A DNA stretch of 64,000 bases. Source: JASLMY01 sp965226475 (GTDB lineage: Bacteria; Pseudomonadota; Alphaproteobacteria; GCA-2731375). Of this stretch, positions 35,110-44,884 are shown in pieces (the first letter of the stretch is position 1; each line of letters begins with the position of its first letter). Position numbers and translations under genes: made by a program. The notes beneath the pieces were generated by a model. It did not search any database, had not been told where the DNA came from, and was given only the letters and a program-made list of their open reading frames with translations. The DNA lies in NCBI GenBank assembly GCA_965226475.1, contig CBDDDJ010000005.1:1674001-1738000 (forward strand). The letters run 5' to 3'.

Positions 35110-36009
35110 ATGCTGATCGGCTGCGCCGTTTTTGCTGCGATCGGAGTGTTCGGATTCATGCCTGCCGTGGCCGAAACGGTTTCCGAGGATTTCCAGGCTT
35201 ACCCGATCCAGAGCGACACAACCGGCGTCTTCCACCCAGACGATGGTGATACCACGTTTCGGATCACGACCACCGGCAACACAGGTGCATCAGATCCTAT
35301 AGTTGCAGGGGTCGGTGAGGCTCAAGCGGCTTCCGCAGGTATTGCAGAGGAAGAAACTAACAGGTTCTGGATCCTCGGCTCATCGGCCGGACAAACTAGT
35401 TTTGATGGCTTCCTCCTTATCGGCGACATCCCAGGGATTCACGGAGGGCCTGGGGCTCTTCCCGTCGGTGGACCCATCGGCGAATTCTTTTTAGGCTCTC
35501 AGCCCCGCGATCTGACTGGCGGCGTGATCAGCGCAAAGGTACGTGAGACAACGATGGCAGCGGCCAGCAAGGTTCGGTTCTTACTCACCGACGCGGATGA
35601 TAATGAAGTTGTGACAGCGCAAAAACCCCTGACGGCCGCGTTCCAAACGGTCACCGTGCCCACTACCGCTTTCACAATACCACTCCAGCCTGTCGGCGAA
35701 GGGACATTTGACATCACGCGGGTTGTAAATTTGGGGTTTGAGTTCTTCACAGCACTAGGGACGGCGCCGGCTCTGAGCTTCAACGTGGATGACATCCAGA
35801 TTGATGCTCCCAATGACGCGGACAGCGACAACGATGGGCTCACCGACAACGCAGAGGTAACCGTCCACGGCACCGACCCGAATAATCCCGACACCGACGG
35901 CGATGGTACAAACGACGGAGATGAAGTTGCCGCTGCTCGCGATCCCACCGTCAACGAGGCCGCCGCCATCTTGCCCATCCTCAAGATACTGCTCGACAAT
36001 GGACCTTGA
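35110..36009 (+). CDS. secreted protein with thrombospondin-3-like calcium repeats
   Basis: A 299-aa exported protein. ATG 35110 opens a signal peptide (MLIGCAVFAAIGVFGFMPAV, cleavage after AVA). A middle region of about 200 residues reads like a beta-sandwich carbohydrate- or ligand-binding domain. The C-terminus carries Asp-rich calcium loops (DADSDNDGLTDNAE, NNPDTDGDGTNDGDE), as in thrombospondin type 3 repeats. Codon use is less GC-biased than neighbours, and it lies in an IS-rich island, suggesting acquisition. Ribosome-binding site weak; start moderately certain. Confidence 0.7.
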   Translation: MLIGCAVFAAIGVFGFMPAVAETVSEDFQAYPIQSDTTGVFHPDDGDTTFRITTTGNTGASDPIVAGVGEAQAASAGIAEEETNRFWILGSSAGQTSFDGFLLIGDIPGIHGGPGALPVGGPIGEFFLGSQPRDLTGGVISAKVRETTMAAASKVRFLLTDADDNEVVTAQKPLTAAFQTVTVPTTAFTIPLQPVGEGTFDITRVVNLGFEFFTALGTAPALSFNVDDIQIDAPNDADSDNDGLTDNAEVTVHGTDPNNPDTDGDGTNDGDEVAAARDPTVNEAAAILPILKILLDNGP

Positions 36010-36246
36010 ACCGGAGCATGAAGCAGGCGTTGACGGTGAAAATGGGTCAATAACCTCCGTTCAGCATCGACTAATGTTACCGGGAATCCCGGGGGTGGTC
36101 CGGACGGAGCGGGACATTCGCCCGTGCCCGCAATCGCGCGAAGGTCCCATGGCCACGCTCGGCGACTGGACCGGCTTCACCTTGGCGGCCTCCTGCTCGC
36201 CCGTCGCGTGGGTTCGACGCGGCGCCGGTTGGGCGAAACCGTCTCG

Positions 36247-38028
36247 TCAGGCCGCCAGCAGCGCCCCCACGCGTTCGAGCCCGACCGGCGCCTCGTCGAG
36301 CAGGGCGTCGAGCAGCGCGCGCTCGTCCGCGCCGGGGCCGACCGGGTCGCGCGGCGCCAGGCGATGGTTCACCACCAGGCGGGCCAACAGCATCCGCCGG
36401 GCGTCGCCCCCCTCGCGTCCGAGGCGCGCGCCCTCGCATCCCATCAGCACGGCGCTGGCGGCATGGTAGAGGGCGTTCGAGGCCTGGCGCGCCAGGGGCT
36501 CGTCGCCCTCGCGCGCGACCGTTTCCGCGAAGGCGACGGCACGCTCCAAGGTCGCCGACAGCTCGCCCCGGAATTGGCCGGGAAGCCCGGGCGCGTCGTC
36601 GAGCCTTTCCTCCAGCGCCTCGGCCAGATCGGCCTGGGCGCCCAACTTGGCGATGGCTCGGCCGGTGATGTCGAGCGCGTTGATGTTCGACGTGCCCTCC
36701 CAGAGGACGCCGGTATGGGCGTCGCGGACCAGCTTGGCGTTGCCCCAGTCCTCGATGAAGCCGTTGCCGCCGCGCACCTCCATGGCGCCGGTGGCCACGG
36801 GAATGTTGTCGCGGCAGGTGCGAAACTTGATCAGCGGCGTCAGGATGCGGATCACCCGCTGGGCGTGGCCGTCGCCCGCCTCCGCGCGGGCGAGCTGGAC
36901 CGCGGCGAACAGGACCATGGAGAGCGCCTGTTCCGTCGGCACCATCAGCTTCATCAACTGGCGGCGCAGCAGCGGCTTGTCGACGACCCGCTCGCCGAAG
37001 ACGCGGCGGCCCCGCGCGGCGACGAGCGCCTCGTTCAGGCAGCGGCGCATCATGCCGGCCGCCCGCGCGCCGTGGCTGAGGCGCGAGAGGTTGACCTGGT
37101 CCAGCATCTGCTTCAGGCCCGGATTGCGCCCCGGCCCCACTTCGCCCAGGGGATGGGCGAGCGCGCCCTCGAAGACGATCTCGCCAGACGCCATCGAGCG
37201 CGTGCCGAGCTTCGGCTTCAGGCAGACGATGCGGTAGGCGTTGCGCCGCCCGTCGTCGAGCCGGCGGGGGAGCGCGAAGAGACCGAGCCCGGCGGCCCCG
37301 GCGGCCGCCCCCCGGGGCCTGGCCAGCAACAGCGCCACGTCGCCATCCGCGCAGGAACAGAACCATTTCTCGCCATGGAGCCGCCAAACGCCATCCTCCA
37401 GGCGGGCCTCCAGCTCGATGTTAGCGACGTCGGAGCCGCCGGTCTTCTCGGTCATGAACTGGGCGCTCTTCAGGATCTCGCCTTCCTCCTGGCTCAGCAT
37501 GCCGGGGAGGAAGCGGCGTTTGAGCGCCGCGTCGCCGTGCTTCTCGATCAGCGCCGCCGAGGTGTCGGTCACCGAGATCGGGCACATCAGGCCGAACTCG
37601 GACTGGGTGAAGAGGTATTGGAAGACGTATTTGGCGATAGGCGGCACGCGACCGGGCCAGCCGAGGACACCGGGCTTGCGGGACATGCAGTGAATGCCGA
37701 AGTCCTGGTAGCCGATCCGCTCCATCTCGCGGTAGGCGGGGTGGAATTCGATCCAGTCCTCGTCGATGCCCCGGTGGTCGCGCGCGTGCAGCACCGGCTG
37801 GTGCCGGTCGGCGAGCATGCTCAACTCGTCCAGGCGGCCGCCGGCGATCTCGCCCAGGCGGTGGAAATGCGGCGTCATGTGGGCGCGAAGATCGGGCGCC
37901 ATGTAGATCTCGAGCAGGGATTTCAAGCTCTCGTCGATCTCGAAGAAGTTCAGCCCCCGGCAGTCGGGCGCGAGCCAGTCGGAGAGCGTTTCCGGGCGCT
38001 CGAGTTCCGTGATCTCGGCCACGCTCAT
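36247..38028 (-). CDS. acyl-CoA dehydrogenase (AidB-like)
   Basis: A 593-aa flavoprotein of the acyl-CoA dehydrogenase superfamily. Conserved parts are SAQFMTEKTGGSDVANIE (FAD and substrate loop), LSHGARAAGMMRRCLNEA and LVRDAHTGVLWEGTSNINAL near the catalytic region. The extended N-terminal part and the extra C-terminal helical domain resemble AidB-type enzymes rather than 380-aa short-chain dehydrogenases. ATG 38026-38028 follows GGAGGCG. It is divergent from a LysR regulator that likely controls it. Confidence 0.9.
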   Translation of the reverse strand: MSVAEITELERPETLSDWLAPDCRGLNFFEIDESLKSLLEIYMAPDLRAHMTPHFHRLGEIAGGRLDELSMLADRHQPVLHARDHRGIDEDWIEFHPAYREMERIGYQDFGIHCMSRKPGVLGWPGRVPPIAKYVFQYLFTQSEFGLMCPISVTDTSAALIEKHGDAALKRRFLPGMLSQEEGEILKSAQFMTEKTGGSDVANIELEARLEDGVWRLHGEKWFCSCADGDVALLLARPRGAAAGAAGLGLFALPRRLDDGRRNAYRIVCLKPKLGTRSMASGEIVFEGALAHPLGEVGPGRNPGLKQMLDQVNLSRLSHGARAAGMMRRCLNEALVAARGRRVFGERVVDKPLLRRQLMKLMVPTEQALSMVLFAAVQLARAEAGDGHAQRVIRILTPLIKFRTCRDNIPVATGAMEVRGGNGFIEDWGNAKLVRDAHTGVLWEGTSNINALDITGRAIAKLGAQADLAEALEERLDDAPGLPGQFRGELSATLERAVAFAETVAREGDEPLARQASNALYHAASAVLMGCEGARLGREGGDARRMLLARLVVNHRLAPRDPVGPGADERALLDALLDEAPVGLERVGALLAA

Positions 38029-38114
38029 GACATCGCCTCCCCATTTCGGTCCACCGACGGCCGGGACGGTGCCTGTTTCCGCTTGCCCGGACAAACGAAA
38101 TTTTGTCATCCTTC

Positions 38115-38133
38115 GATTGAGAATATCGCAATC
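38115..38133. promoter_or_regulatory. candidate LysR operator in the divergent promoter
   Basis: Dyad GATTG-N9-CAATC contains a T-N11-A core, the LysR box pattern, in the 119-bp gap between the acyl-CoA dehydrogenase and lysR genes, 15 bp before the lysR start. Autoregulation and control of the divergent gene are inferred. Confidence 0.5.
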
Positions 38134-38147
38134 GACTGGGGTGCGCC

Positions 38148-39071
38148 ATGGCGATAATACCCTCGATGGACAGCCTTCTAGCGTTCGAGGCCGCCGCGAG
38201 ACATTTGAGTTTTCTGCATGCGTCGGTGGAATTGCACCTGACGCCTGGCGCGGTCAGCCGGCGCATTCAGACGCTGGAGGCGCTGCTGGGCACGGCGCTC
38301 TTCCTGCGCCGCCACCGCCGGGTCGCGCTGACCTGGGCGGGAGCCGCCTACTTGGCGGAAATCCGCGCGCCCATGGAGCGGATCGGCGCGGCGACGGATC
38401 GTTTGGCCGGCGGCCGGGGTGATGGTCTCCTCTCGATCCGCGCCTATCCGAGCTTCGCCATCCGCTGGTTCATGCCACGCTGGGGCCGCTTCTACGACCG
38501 TCATCCGGACCTGGACGTGCGCCTCACGACCTCGCTCGCGCCCGTCGATTTCGGCCGGGACGACTACGACCTGGCGATCCAGGTGCTGGCCGAGGGCGAA
38601 ACGCCGGCGGGCCTGGTCAGCCACGAAATCGTGGCGGTGGAGACCGCGCCCGTCGCCGCCCCCGAGGTCGCGGCCCGGCTACGCCGTTTCGAGAACTTGG
38701 CCGGCGCCACCCTGCTGCATGGCGATCCGCGCCCGAGCGACTGGTCGCGCTGGCTCGCGCATGCCGGCATCGAGGGCGTCGACCCATCCGCCGGGCTCCG
38801 TCTGGAGAGTCTCAACCTGGTGATCCAGGCGGCGATCGAGGGGGTGGGCGTCGGCATCGCCATCCTGGCCCTGGTGGAAAGCGACCTCGCGGCCGGCCGT
38901 CTGGTCCGCCCCTTCGGGCCGGCGCGCCGCTCGCGCCGTTCGATGCGCCTGGTTTATCCGGCGGCGAAGGCGGCCAATCCGGCGCTCGGCGCCTTCCGCG
39001 ACTGGATCTTGAGCGAGGTGGAGCCCCCCGAGGACCGATGCCCCCTATTCCGCCGCGACGCGGCCGAGTGA
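38148..39071 (+). CDS. LysR-family transcriptional regulator (GcvA-like)
   Basis: A 307-aa regulator. The N-terminal winged helix-turn-helix reads LLAFEAAARHLSFLHASVEL and TPGAVSRRIQTLEALLGTAL (about 9-52). The ligand-binding domain shows SIRAYPSFAIRWFMPRWGRF and LESLNLVIQAAIEGVGVGIA as in GcvA/AmpR-type proteins. It is divergent from the acyl-CoA dehydrogenase gene, with a plausible operator between; its 3' end overlaps the convergent Rieske gene by 27 bp. Confidence 0.93.
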   Translation: MAIIPSMDSLLAFEAAARHLSFLHASVELHLTPGAVSRRIQTLEALLGTALFLRRHRRVALTWAGAAYLAEIRAPMERIGAATDRLAGGRGDGLLSIRAYPSFAIRWFMPRWGRFYDRHPDLDVRLTTSLAPVDFGRDDYDLAIQVLAEGETPAGLVSHEIVAVETAPVAAPEVAARLRRFENLAGATLLHGDPRPSDWSRWLAHAGIEGVDPSAGLRLESLNLVIQAAIEGVGVGIAILALVESDLAAGRLVRPFGPARRSRRSMRLVYPAAKAANPALGAFRDWILSEVEPPEDRCPLFRRDAAE

Positions 39072-40346
39072 ATCGCCGAAGCGTTCCTCCATCACCGCCT
39101 CGAACTCGAGACCCTCGGCGGCGACCCAGCTGCCGGGCCGCGCGCGGAAGGCCTCGGCCAGCCAGGGTGCGGTCGGCTCCTCGCCACGCCCCGCCAGGGC
39201 CTCGGCGCCGGCCATCACGGCGCGGAGAAAGCGGACGACGGCGGCGTCCGTCGCGGTCAGGGTTTCAGCCGTGCGATCGGCGATGCGCCCCTGGCTTTGC
39301 TGGATCATCAGATCCTGCTCGGCGAGGCCGGCGACGCCGGTGAAGCTCCGATGCTTCTGTGCCTCGCGGTCGACGAGGAAATCGTTCGCCAGGTTGGCGA
39401 AGGGCCGGTAGTCGGCGTCGACGTGCGCGATGATGCCGTGGCCGCGGTCGATCTTGGCCCGTTCTTCCGCGCCGATGTCGCGCTCCGGGTTCCAGGCGTA
39501 GGTGTACATCCAGCAGTTCTCGTCGTCGATCGGCGCCAGCGTGTAGCCGAAATAGGTCTCCCCCGGCATCGCCGAGGGGCCGGTGCCGTGCGCCGGCAGC
39601 AGGTATTGGGTGATCCGCCAATAGGTCTCGGACGGCTCGGCCGCCCGGGCGCCGCCGACGACGAAGCCGACCTCGTGCGCCAGCAGCGAGAACCTGGGCA
39701 TCGGATCGCGGCGGATCCAGTCCAGGCGGCGGGCGTCCGCCGGCGCGTCGGGATTGTCGTCCGACGGCACCGCCGGCGCCGGCATGTGGAGGAAGGAGAA
39801 GTGCGACGTGTCGAGCCCGCCCTCCATGATCTGGGCCCAGTTGCATTCGACCAGCTGCTTGGAGACCCGGCGGCGCGCCGGCCCCATGGCACCGAACTCC
39901 AGCTCCGGCACCCCGGTAAGATCGTCGACCGCCGGGCCCATGTAGGCCCAGACGATGTCGCCGTATTCGCGGGTGGGATAAGCCTTCAGCCGCACCGTGT
40001 CGTGTTGGCGCGCGCCCGGCGGCACGTTCGGCAGCTCGACCGCCCCGCCCGCCACGTCGAACTTCCAGCCATGATAGACGCAGCGCAGTCCGCAATCCTC
40101 GTTGCGGCCCCAGAAAAGGTCGGCGCCCCGGTGCGGACAACGCGCGTCCACCAGGCCGACCCGGCCCTCGGTGTCGCGAAAGGCGACGAGGTTCTCGCCC
40201 ATCAGTTTGACACGGACCGGCGGGTCGTCGGGCTCCGGCAGCTCCTCGACCAGCACCGCCGGCTGCCAGAACCGACGAAAATATTCGCCCATGGGCGTCC
40301 CCGCCCCGGTCCCGGTCAACAACTCGTTCTCCGGCGCCGTCAGCAT
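39045..40346 (-). CDS. Rieske (2Fe-2S) aromatic ring oxygenase, phthalate dioxygenase type
   Basis: A 433-aa single-component oxygenase. The Rieske site is CPHRGADLFWG ... CVYHGWKFD (about 70-97) and the mononuclear iron motif is MEGGLDTSHFSFLH, with Asp and two His. TGAGTPMGEYFRRFWQPAVL at the N-terminus is typical of phthalate 4,5-dioxygenase-like enzymes, which often demethylate or hydroxylate aromatic acids. ATG 40344-40346 begins MLTAPENELLTG. It needs a reductase not encoded nearby. Confidence 0.92.
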   Translation of the reverse strand: MLTAPENELLTGTGAGTPMGEYFRRFWQPAVLVEELPEPDDPPVRVKLMGENLVAFRDTEGRVGLVDARCPHRGADLFWGRNEDCGLRCVYHGWKFDVAGGAVELPNVPPGARQHDTVRLKAYPTREYGDIVWAYMGPAVDDLTGVPELEFGAMGPARRRVSKQLVECNWAQIMEGGLDTSHFSFLHMPAPAVPSDDNPDAPADARRLDWIRRDPMPRFSLLAHEVGFVVGGARAAEPSETYWRITQYLLPAHGTGPSAMPGETYFGYTLAPIDDENCWMYTYAWNPERDIGAEERAKIDRGHGIIAHVDADYRPFANLANDFLVDREAQKHRSFTGVAGLAEQDLMIQQSQGRIADRTAETLTATDAAVVRFLRAVMAGAEALAGRGEEPTAPWLAEAFRARPGSWVAAEGLEFEAVMEERFGDSLGRVAAE

Positions 40347-40426
40347 GCCGGCCCCTCGCAGGTCTCGTTTCGCCGCCGGCCATGATAGCATCGGGGCCAC
40401 CCATGCATACCGCGAGGAGCAATCCC

Positions 40427-41005
40427 ATGAGCGTCGCCGACCCCCACCGCGTCGTCCTGACCGGCGAGAACCCCTTCATCCGCCTTTCCCCCATCGACGG
40501 GGCGGAGAACACGACCGACGCCAGCTTCTGGCGCATCCTCTTCGGCCCCGCCGGCCCCGGCCACGTGCTCTATCTGAAGAGCGAACTCACCGACAACAAA
40601 TGGCGGATCTATTCCGACAACATCGCCATGGCCCGCTGGCTGCAGGCGACGATCCAGGGAATGCTGAGCGCCGAGACGGCGGACACCTCCATCCCCGTGA
40701 TCGACGCCGAGTTCACCAAGGAGGGCGATCCCGCCTACTTCTGGACCGAGCGGATCAGCTCCGAAATAGACGACATCGCGATGACCTGGCACGACCTCGG
40801 CGACCCGCTGCTGATCCACACCGAGCCCGAGGACCCGCCGGGGCGCGCCTATGGGGTGTGCACCGTGCTGATCCCGTGCATGGGCACGCGCCTCACCATG
40901 AACGGCGTTCAGGCGGCGGGCCAGGCCTGGCCCAGGGAACGCGAGGGCCGGCCGTTCGGCACCTGCGCGCTGGCGTTCTCGGAGAGTTGGACCGAGAAGC
41001 GGTAG
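40427..41005 (+). CDS. hypothetical protein, 192 aa
   Basis: A soluble protein with no signal peptide or membrane segment; I do not recognise a family. GAGGAG lies 7 bases before ATG 40427. It contains ENPFIRLSPIDGAENTTDAS at the N-terminus, KWRIYSDNIAMARWLQATIQ in the middle and VCTVLIPCMGTRLTMNGVQA near the end, a beta-rich pattern. It is divergent from the Rieske oxygenase and convergent with the hydantoinase genes. Codon usage is strongly native. Confidence 0.75.
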   Translation: MSVADPHRVVLTGENPFIRLSPIDGAENTTDASFWRILFGPAGPGHVLYLKSELTDNKWRIYSDNIAMARWLQATIQGMLSAETADTSIPVIDAEFTKEGDPAYFWTERISSEIDDIAMTWHDLGDPLLIHTEPEDPPGRAYGVCTVLIPCMGTRLTMNGVQAAGQAWPREREGRPFGTCALAFSESWTEKR

Positions 41006-41024
41006 AAGCGGCGCCGGCGCCGCG

Positions 41025-42809
41025 TCAGCCCCCGTCCCGCCGGCGCGCGGTTTCGTCGCGGTCGATCTCGCCGCCGGCACGAATCACGACGCCATAATCG
41101 CGCGCGGCGACCTCGGCCGTGATCAGGCCGTCGAGCACGTCGTCGAGCACGGCTTGCGCATCGCGCAGCAGGGGGTCGCCGTAGCCGCCGCCCGCCGGAC
41201 CGACGCATTCGAAGCGCTCGCCCCGGGCGATCGCCATGTGCGGCACCTTGGAGGGCAGTTCGCGGGCCTCGCCGGCGGCATCGCGCAGTTGCAGGCGGGC
41301 CGGCTCTCCGGGCCGGCCGGAATCGAACGGCCATGGCGGGAAACCGTGCCCTTCGCCCTCGACCGACGCGCCACCGTCGTTCAGATACTGAAACTCGCGA
41401 ACCGAGCCGAAACCGCCCCGCCAACGACCGGCGCCGGCCACGTTCTCGCGCAATTCGTAGCGGGTGATGCGCAGCGGCAGGTGGGTTTCGATGTCCTCGA
41501 TCGGGTTGTTGCGGGTATTGGCGTAAAGCGTATCGACGGCGTCCATGCCGTCGCGGCCGTAACGGCCGCCGTAGCTGCCCTCGAAGATCTCCATATGGAC
41601 CCAGTGTTGGCCCTGGTCGAGACCCGAGAAGGCGATGACCTTCAGATTGCCGATGCCGGCCGAGACCTGTCGGGGTGCCGCCAGGGCCAGCGCCTTCATC
41701 ACGGTATCCGCCAGCTGGTTGCCCGGACAGAAGCGGGCGATCGTCGGGGCCGGAAAGATCGGATTGGCGAGGCAGCCGGTGGGCGCCACGATGCGGATCG
41801 GCCGGGTCAGGCCGTCGTTCACCGGGATATGGCCGTGGACGGCGGTATCCAGCAGGACGGAGCGAATGGTCAGCCAGATCGCGATGTCGACGGTGCCGAC
41901 CAGCGGCATGTTGATCGGCGCGTCCGGGATCTGATCGGCGGTGCCGGTCAGGTCGACCTCGATCTCGTCGCCCCGAACCCGGAGCGTCACCACAATCGGC
42001 AATTCCCGGCGCGCGGGGTCGTCGCTGTCGAGGTAGCCGTCGATGTGGGTGGTCGCGGAATAGTCGCCGTCGGGAAGCGCCTGGATCGCCTGGCGCATCA
42101 ATCTCTCCGCATGGCTCATCGCCGCCTCGCAGGCCGCTTCCAGGGTGGCGATGCCATGGCGTTCGATCAGTTCCTCGAAACGGCGCGCGCCGATCCGGGC
42201 GGCGGCGATCTGCGCCTCCATGTCGCCCACGACGAGGTCCGATACCCGGATGTTGTCACGCAGGATCTGCCACACCGGCTCGACCTTCCGGCCACGGTCG
42301 TAGACCTTGATCGCCTTGAACTGGAGGCCCTCGGCATAGGCGTCGATGGCGTCGACGATGCCGCAGCTCCCGGGCGTGAGGGCGCCGATATCGAGGTGAT
42401 GGGCGGTGGTGCCGGCCCAGGCGACGAGACGCTCGCCGTGAAAGATCGGCACCATGAAGGCCACGTCCGGGCCGTGGGAGGCGCCGGCGTAAGCGTCGTT
42501 GTGCATGATGACGTCGCCCGGACAGGCCACCTCGCCGCGGGCCTCCATGATGCGCATGATGCCCTGCACGTAGCCCGGAATCGGGCCCGACTGAAGCGGC
42601 GTGGACTGTGCCGATTCGGCGAGACCCCGGCCGGCCGCATCCACGAGCCCGGCGCCGAAATCCTCCGATTCCCGGATGATCGAGGAATAGGACATCCGCA
42701 TCAGGCGGTAACCCATCTCGACGGCGATGTTTTCCATCGCGCCCTGGATGACCGCGACCGTCACCGGGTCGACGGCATTTCCGGTGGTTTCCTCGACAGC
42801 GGCATTCAT
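41025..42809 (-). CDS. hyuB: hydantoinase B/oxoprolinase family protein
   Basis: A 594-aa HyuB-type subunit. The N-terminus DPVTVAVIQGAMENIAVEMG and SSIIRESEDFGAGLVDAAGR are conserved, as are GDVIMHNDAYAGASHGPDVA and HHLDIGALTPGS. With HyuA it forms an ATP-dependent hydantoinase, oxoprolinase or acetone carboxylase-like complex; the substrate is unknown. Its start overlaps the hyuA stop by four bases, so translation is coupled. Confidence 0.92.
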   Translation of the reverse strand: MNAAVEETTGNAVDPVTVAVIQGAMENIAVEMGYRLMRMSYSSIIRESEDFGAGLVDAAGRGLAESAQSTPLQSGPIPGYVQGIMRIMEARGEVACPGDVIMHNDAYAGASHGPDVAFMVPIFHGERLVAWAGTTAHHLDIGALTPGSCGIVDAIDAYAEGLQFKAIKVYDRGRKVEPVWQILRDNIRVSDLVVGDMEAQIAAARIGARRFEELIERHGIATLEAACEAAMSHAERLMRQAIQALPDGDYSATTHIDGYLDSDDPARRELPIVVTLRVRGDEIEVDLTGTADQIPDAPINMPLVGTVDIAIWLTIRSVLLDTAVHGHIPVNDGLTRPIRIVAPTGCLANPIFPAPTIARFCPGNQLADTVMKALALAAPRQVSAGIGNLKVIAFSGLDQGQHWVHMEIFEGSYGGRYGRDGMDAVDTLYANTRNNPIEDIETHLPLRITRYELRENVAGAGRWRGGFGSVREFQYLNDGGASVEGEGHGFPPWPFDSGRPGEPARLQLRDAAGEARELPSKVPHMAIARGERFECVGPAGGGYGDPLLRDAQAVLDDVLDGLITAEVAARDYGVVIRAGGEIDRDETARRRDGG

Positions 42810-44884
42810 TCTTCGTCCTCCTTGCCGAGCGTCAGATTGCCCCGCGCATCGGCCCGCGCCGACCAGCCAGGCGGCACGACGGTGGTCGTGTCGATCTGCA
42901 GGATCACGGCCGGCCCGACGAGATCGACCTCGAGCGGCAGGGCCTCGCGATCGAGAAAGACGGTGTCCATTTCGACGTTGGCGCCCGCCAGCGGAAAGAC
43001 CGTTCGTCTCGTCCCCAGGGTCGCGGTCTCGATGCTTTCGCCGCCGGGCAGGTCGGGCGGGGCGATGCGCGCGGTCTCGCCGCTCGCCGTCAGGCGGATG
43101 TTGACGATCTCGATCGGACTGTCCTCGAACACGTGGCCGTATTCGGCTTCATGCGTGCGGGCGAAGACCCGGGCGATATCCGCGATCGCCGCCTCGCCGA
43201 TCTCGCCGCCGGGGAAGGCGATGCGAAGCTCGTAGCCCTGCCCGACGTATCTGAGATCGCCGGCACGGGCAAATCGGACCGAGGCGGGATCGACCCGGTC
43301 GGCCGCCAACTGTTCACCCAGTTCCGCCTCCATGGCGGCGAAGTCGCGGTTGAGCCGGGCGTGGTCGATCTCGCCGACGACCTGGAATTCCGTGCGAATT
43401 GCATCGTATTTGAGGTCGGTCGTCAGCAAGCCCAGCGCGGAGGTGATGCCCGGGTAGCGCGGTACCAGCACCGTGGTCATGGCGAGGATCTCGGCCACCT
43501 CCACGGCATGCAGCGGCCCGGCGCCGCCGAAGGCGACGAGCGCGAATTCCCTCGGGTCGAGGCCCTTTTGCACGGTCCGCGAGCGGATCGCGTTGGCCAT
43601 GTTGGCATTGACGACGGCCAGCACGCCGGCCGCCGTGTCGAGCGGGCCCATGGCGACCTTTTCCGCGAGTTCGGCGATGACGCGCTCGGCCGCGGCGCGA
43701 TCCAGCGCGAGCGCGCCGCCGAGGAAATTCTCCGGATCCAGTCTTCCGAGCACGACATGGGCATCGGTGACGGTCGCCAGCTCTCCGCCCTGGCCGTAGG
43801 CCGCGGGGCCGGGACGGGCGCCGGCGCTGCGCGGCCCGACCCGGAAGGCCCCGCCCGCGTCCACGGTGGCGATCGAGCCGCCGCCGGCGCCGATCGTGTG
43901 AATGTCCATCATCGGCGCCAGCACGGGATAGCCGCCGATCCAGGTGTCGCGGGCCGACGCCTCGGCGACGGCGCCGTCGGCGACGATGCCGATATCGGCC
44001 GAGGTGCCGCCGACGTCGAAGGTGATGACATTAGGGTGGCCCGAGAGCCCGCCGCTCCAGGCACCACCGAGCACGCCGGCGGCGGGCCCCGAGAGCAACG
44101 TCAATATCGGCCGCTCCGACACCATCGCCGAGGTCGCCGAGCCGCCGTTGGAGCCCATGACGTGGAGCTCCGCCTGGAGTCCATGTTCGGCCATGCGCGC
44201 CTCGAGGCGGGCGACGTAGTCGCGCACGCGGGGCCCGATGAAGGCGTTCATGGCGGTGGTGGTGAACCGCTCGAACTCTCGGAACTGCGGCGATACCGAC
44301 GACGAGGTGGTGACGAAGCAATCGGGACAGATCTCGCGCACGATCGCTTGCGCTTCCCGCTCGTGGCGCGGATCGAGGTAGGAGAAGAGGAAGCAGATCG
44401 CGATGGCCTCGACCCCCGCCGCCGCCAGTTCGCGGGCCGCCTCGCGCACCGCGTCCGCGTCGAGCGGTATCAGGACCTCGCCGCGCGGCGGGACCAGGCG
44501 TTCCGCCACCGCCTTGCGATGGCGGCGGCGGACCAGGGGACGGTCCTGCCAGGGGATCTCCTGCATTATCGAGTAGTGCTGGGGGCGCTGATGACGGCCG
44601 ATGTGGAGGATGTCGCGATAGCCCTCGGTCGTGATCAGGCCGGCGCGCGCGCCGTCGTATTGCAGCACCGCGTTGGTGGCGATGGTGGTGCCGTGCATCA
44701 GATGGTCGATCGCGGCGGGCGCCACGCCGCTCCGCCGGCAGATCTCCAGCACGCCGTCGATCACGCCGTCGGAGGGATCCTCGGGCGTGGTCGGCGTCTT
44801 GTGGATGACCGCCGCGCCCCGCTCGGTGTCCGCGTAGAGGAAATCCGTGAAAGTCCCGCCGACATCGACGCCTATCAGTTTCAT
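42806..44884 (-). CDS. hyuA: hydantoinase A/oxoprolinase family protein
   Basis: A 692-aa HyuA-type subunit with an ASKHA nucleotide-binding fold: the first phosphate loop is GVDVGGTFTDFLYADT, then HGTTIATNAVLQYD, FDVGGTSADIGIVADG and IGAGGGSIATVDAG. GGGAGGG precedes ATG 44882-44884. It is first gene of the hyuAB operon. The subunit activates a lactam or amide bond using ATP; whether it acts on hydantoin, 5-oxoproline or another compound cannot be told. Confidence 0.93.
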   Translation of the reverse strand: MKLIGVDVGGTFTDFLYADTERGAAVIHKTPTTPEDPSDGVIDGVLEICRRSGVAPAAIDHLMHGTTIATNAVLQYDGARAGLITTEGYRDILHIGRHQRPQHYSIMQEIPWQDRPLVRRRHRKAVAERLVPPRGEVLIPLDADAVREAARELAAAGVEAIAICFLFSYLDPRHEREAQAIVREICPDCFVTTSSSVSPQFREFERFTTTAMNAFIGPRVRDYVARLEARMAEHGLQAELHVMGSNGGSATSAMVSERPILTLLSGPAAGVLGGAWSGGLSGHPNVITFDVGGTSADIGIVADGAVAEASARDTWIGGYPVLAPMMDIHTIGAGGGSIATVDAGGAFRVGPRSAGARPGPAAYGQGGELATVTDAHVVLGRLDPENFLGGALALDRAAAERVIAELAEKVAMGPLDTAAGVLAVVNANMANAIRSRTVQKGLDPREFALVAFGGAGPLHAVEVAEILAMTTVLVPRYPGITSALGLLTTDLKYDAIRTEFQVVGEIDHARLNRDFAAMEAELGEQLAADRVDPASVRFARAGDLRYVGQGYELRIAFPGGEIGEAAIADIARVFARTHEAEYGHVFEDSPIEIVNIRLTASGETARIAPPDLPGGESIETATLGTRRTVFPLAGANVEMDTVFLDREALPLEVDLVGPAVILQIDTTTVVPPGWSARADARGNLTLGKEDEE

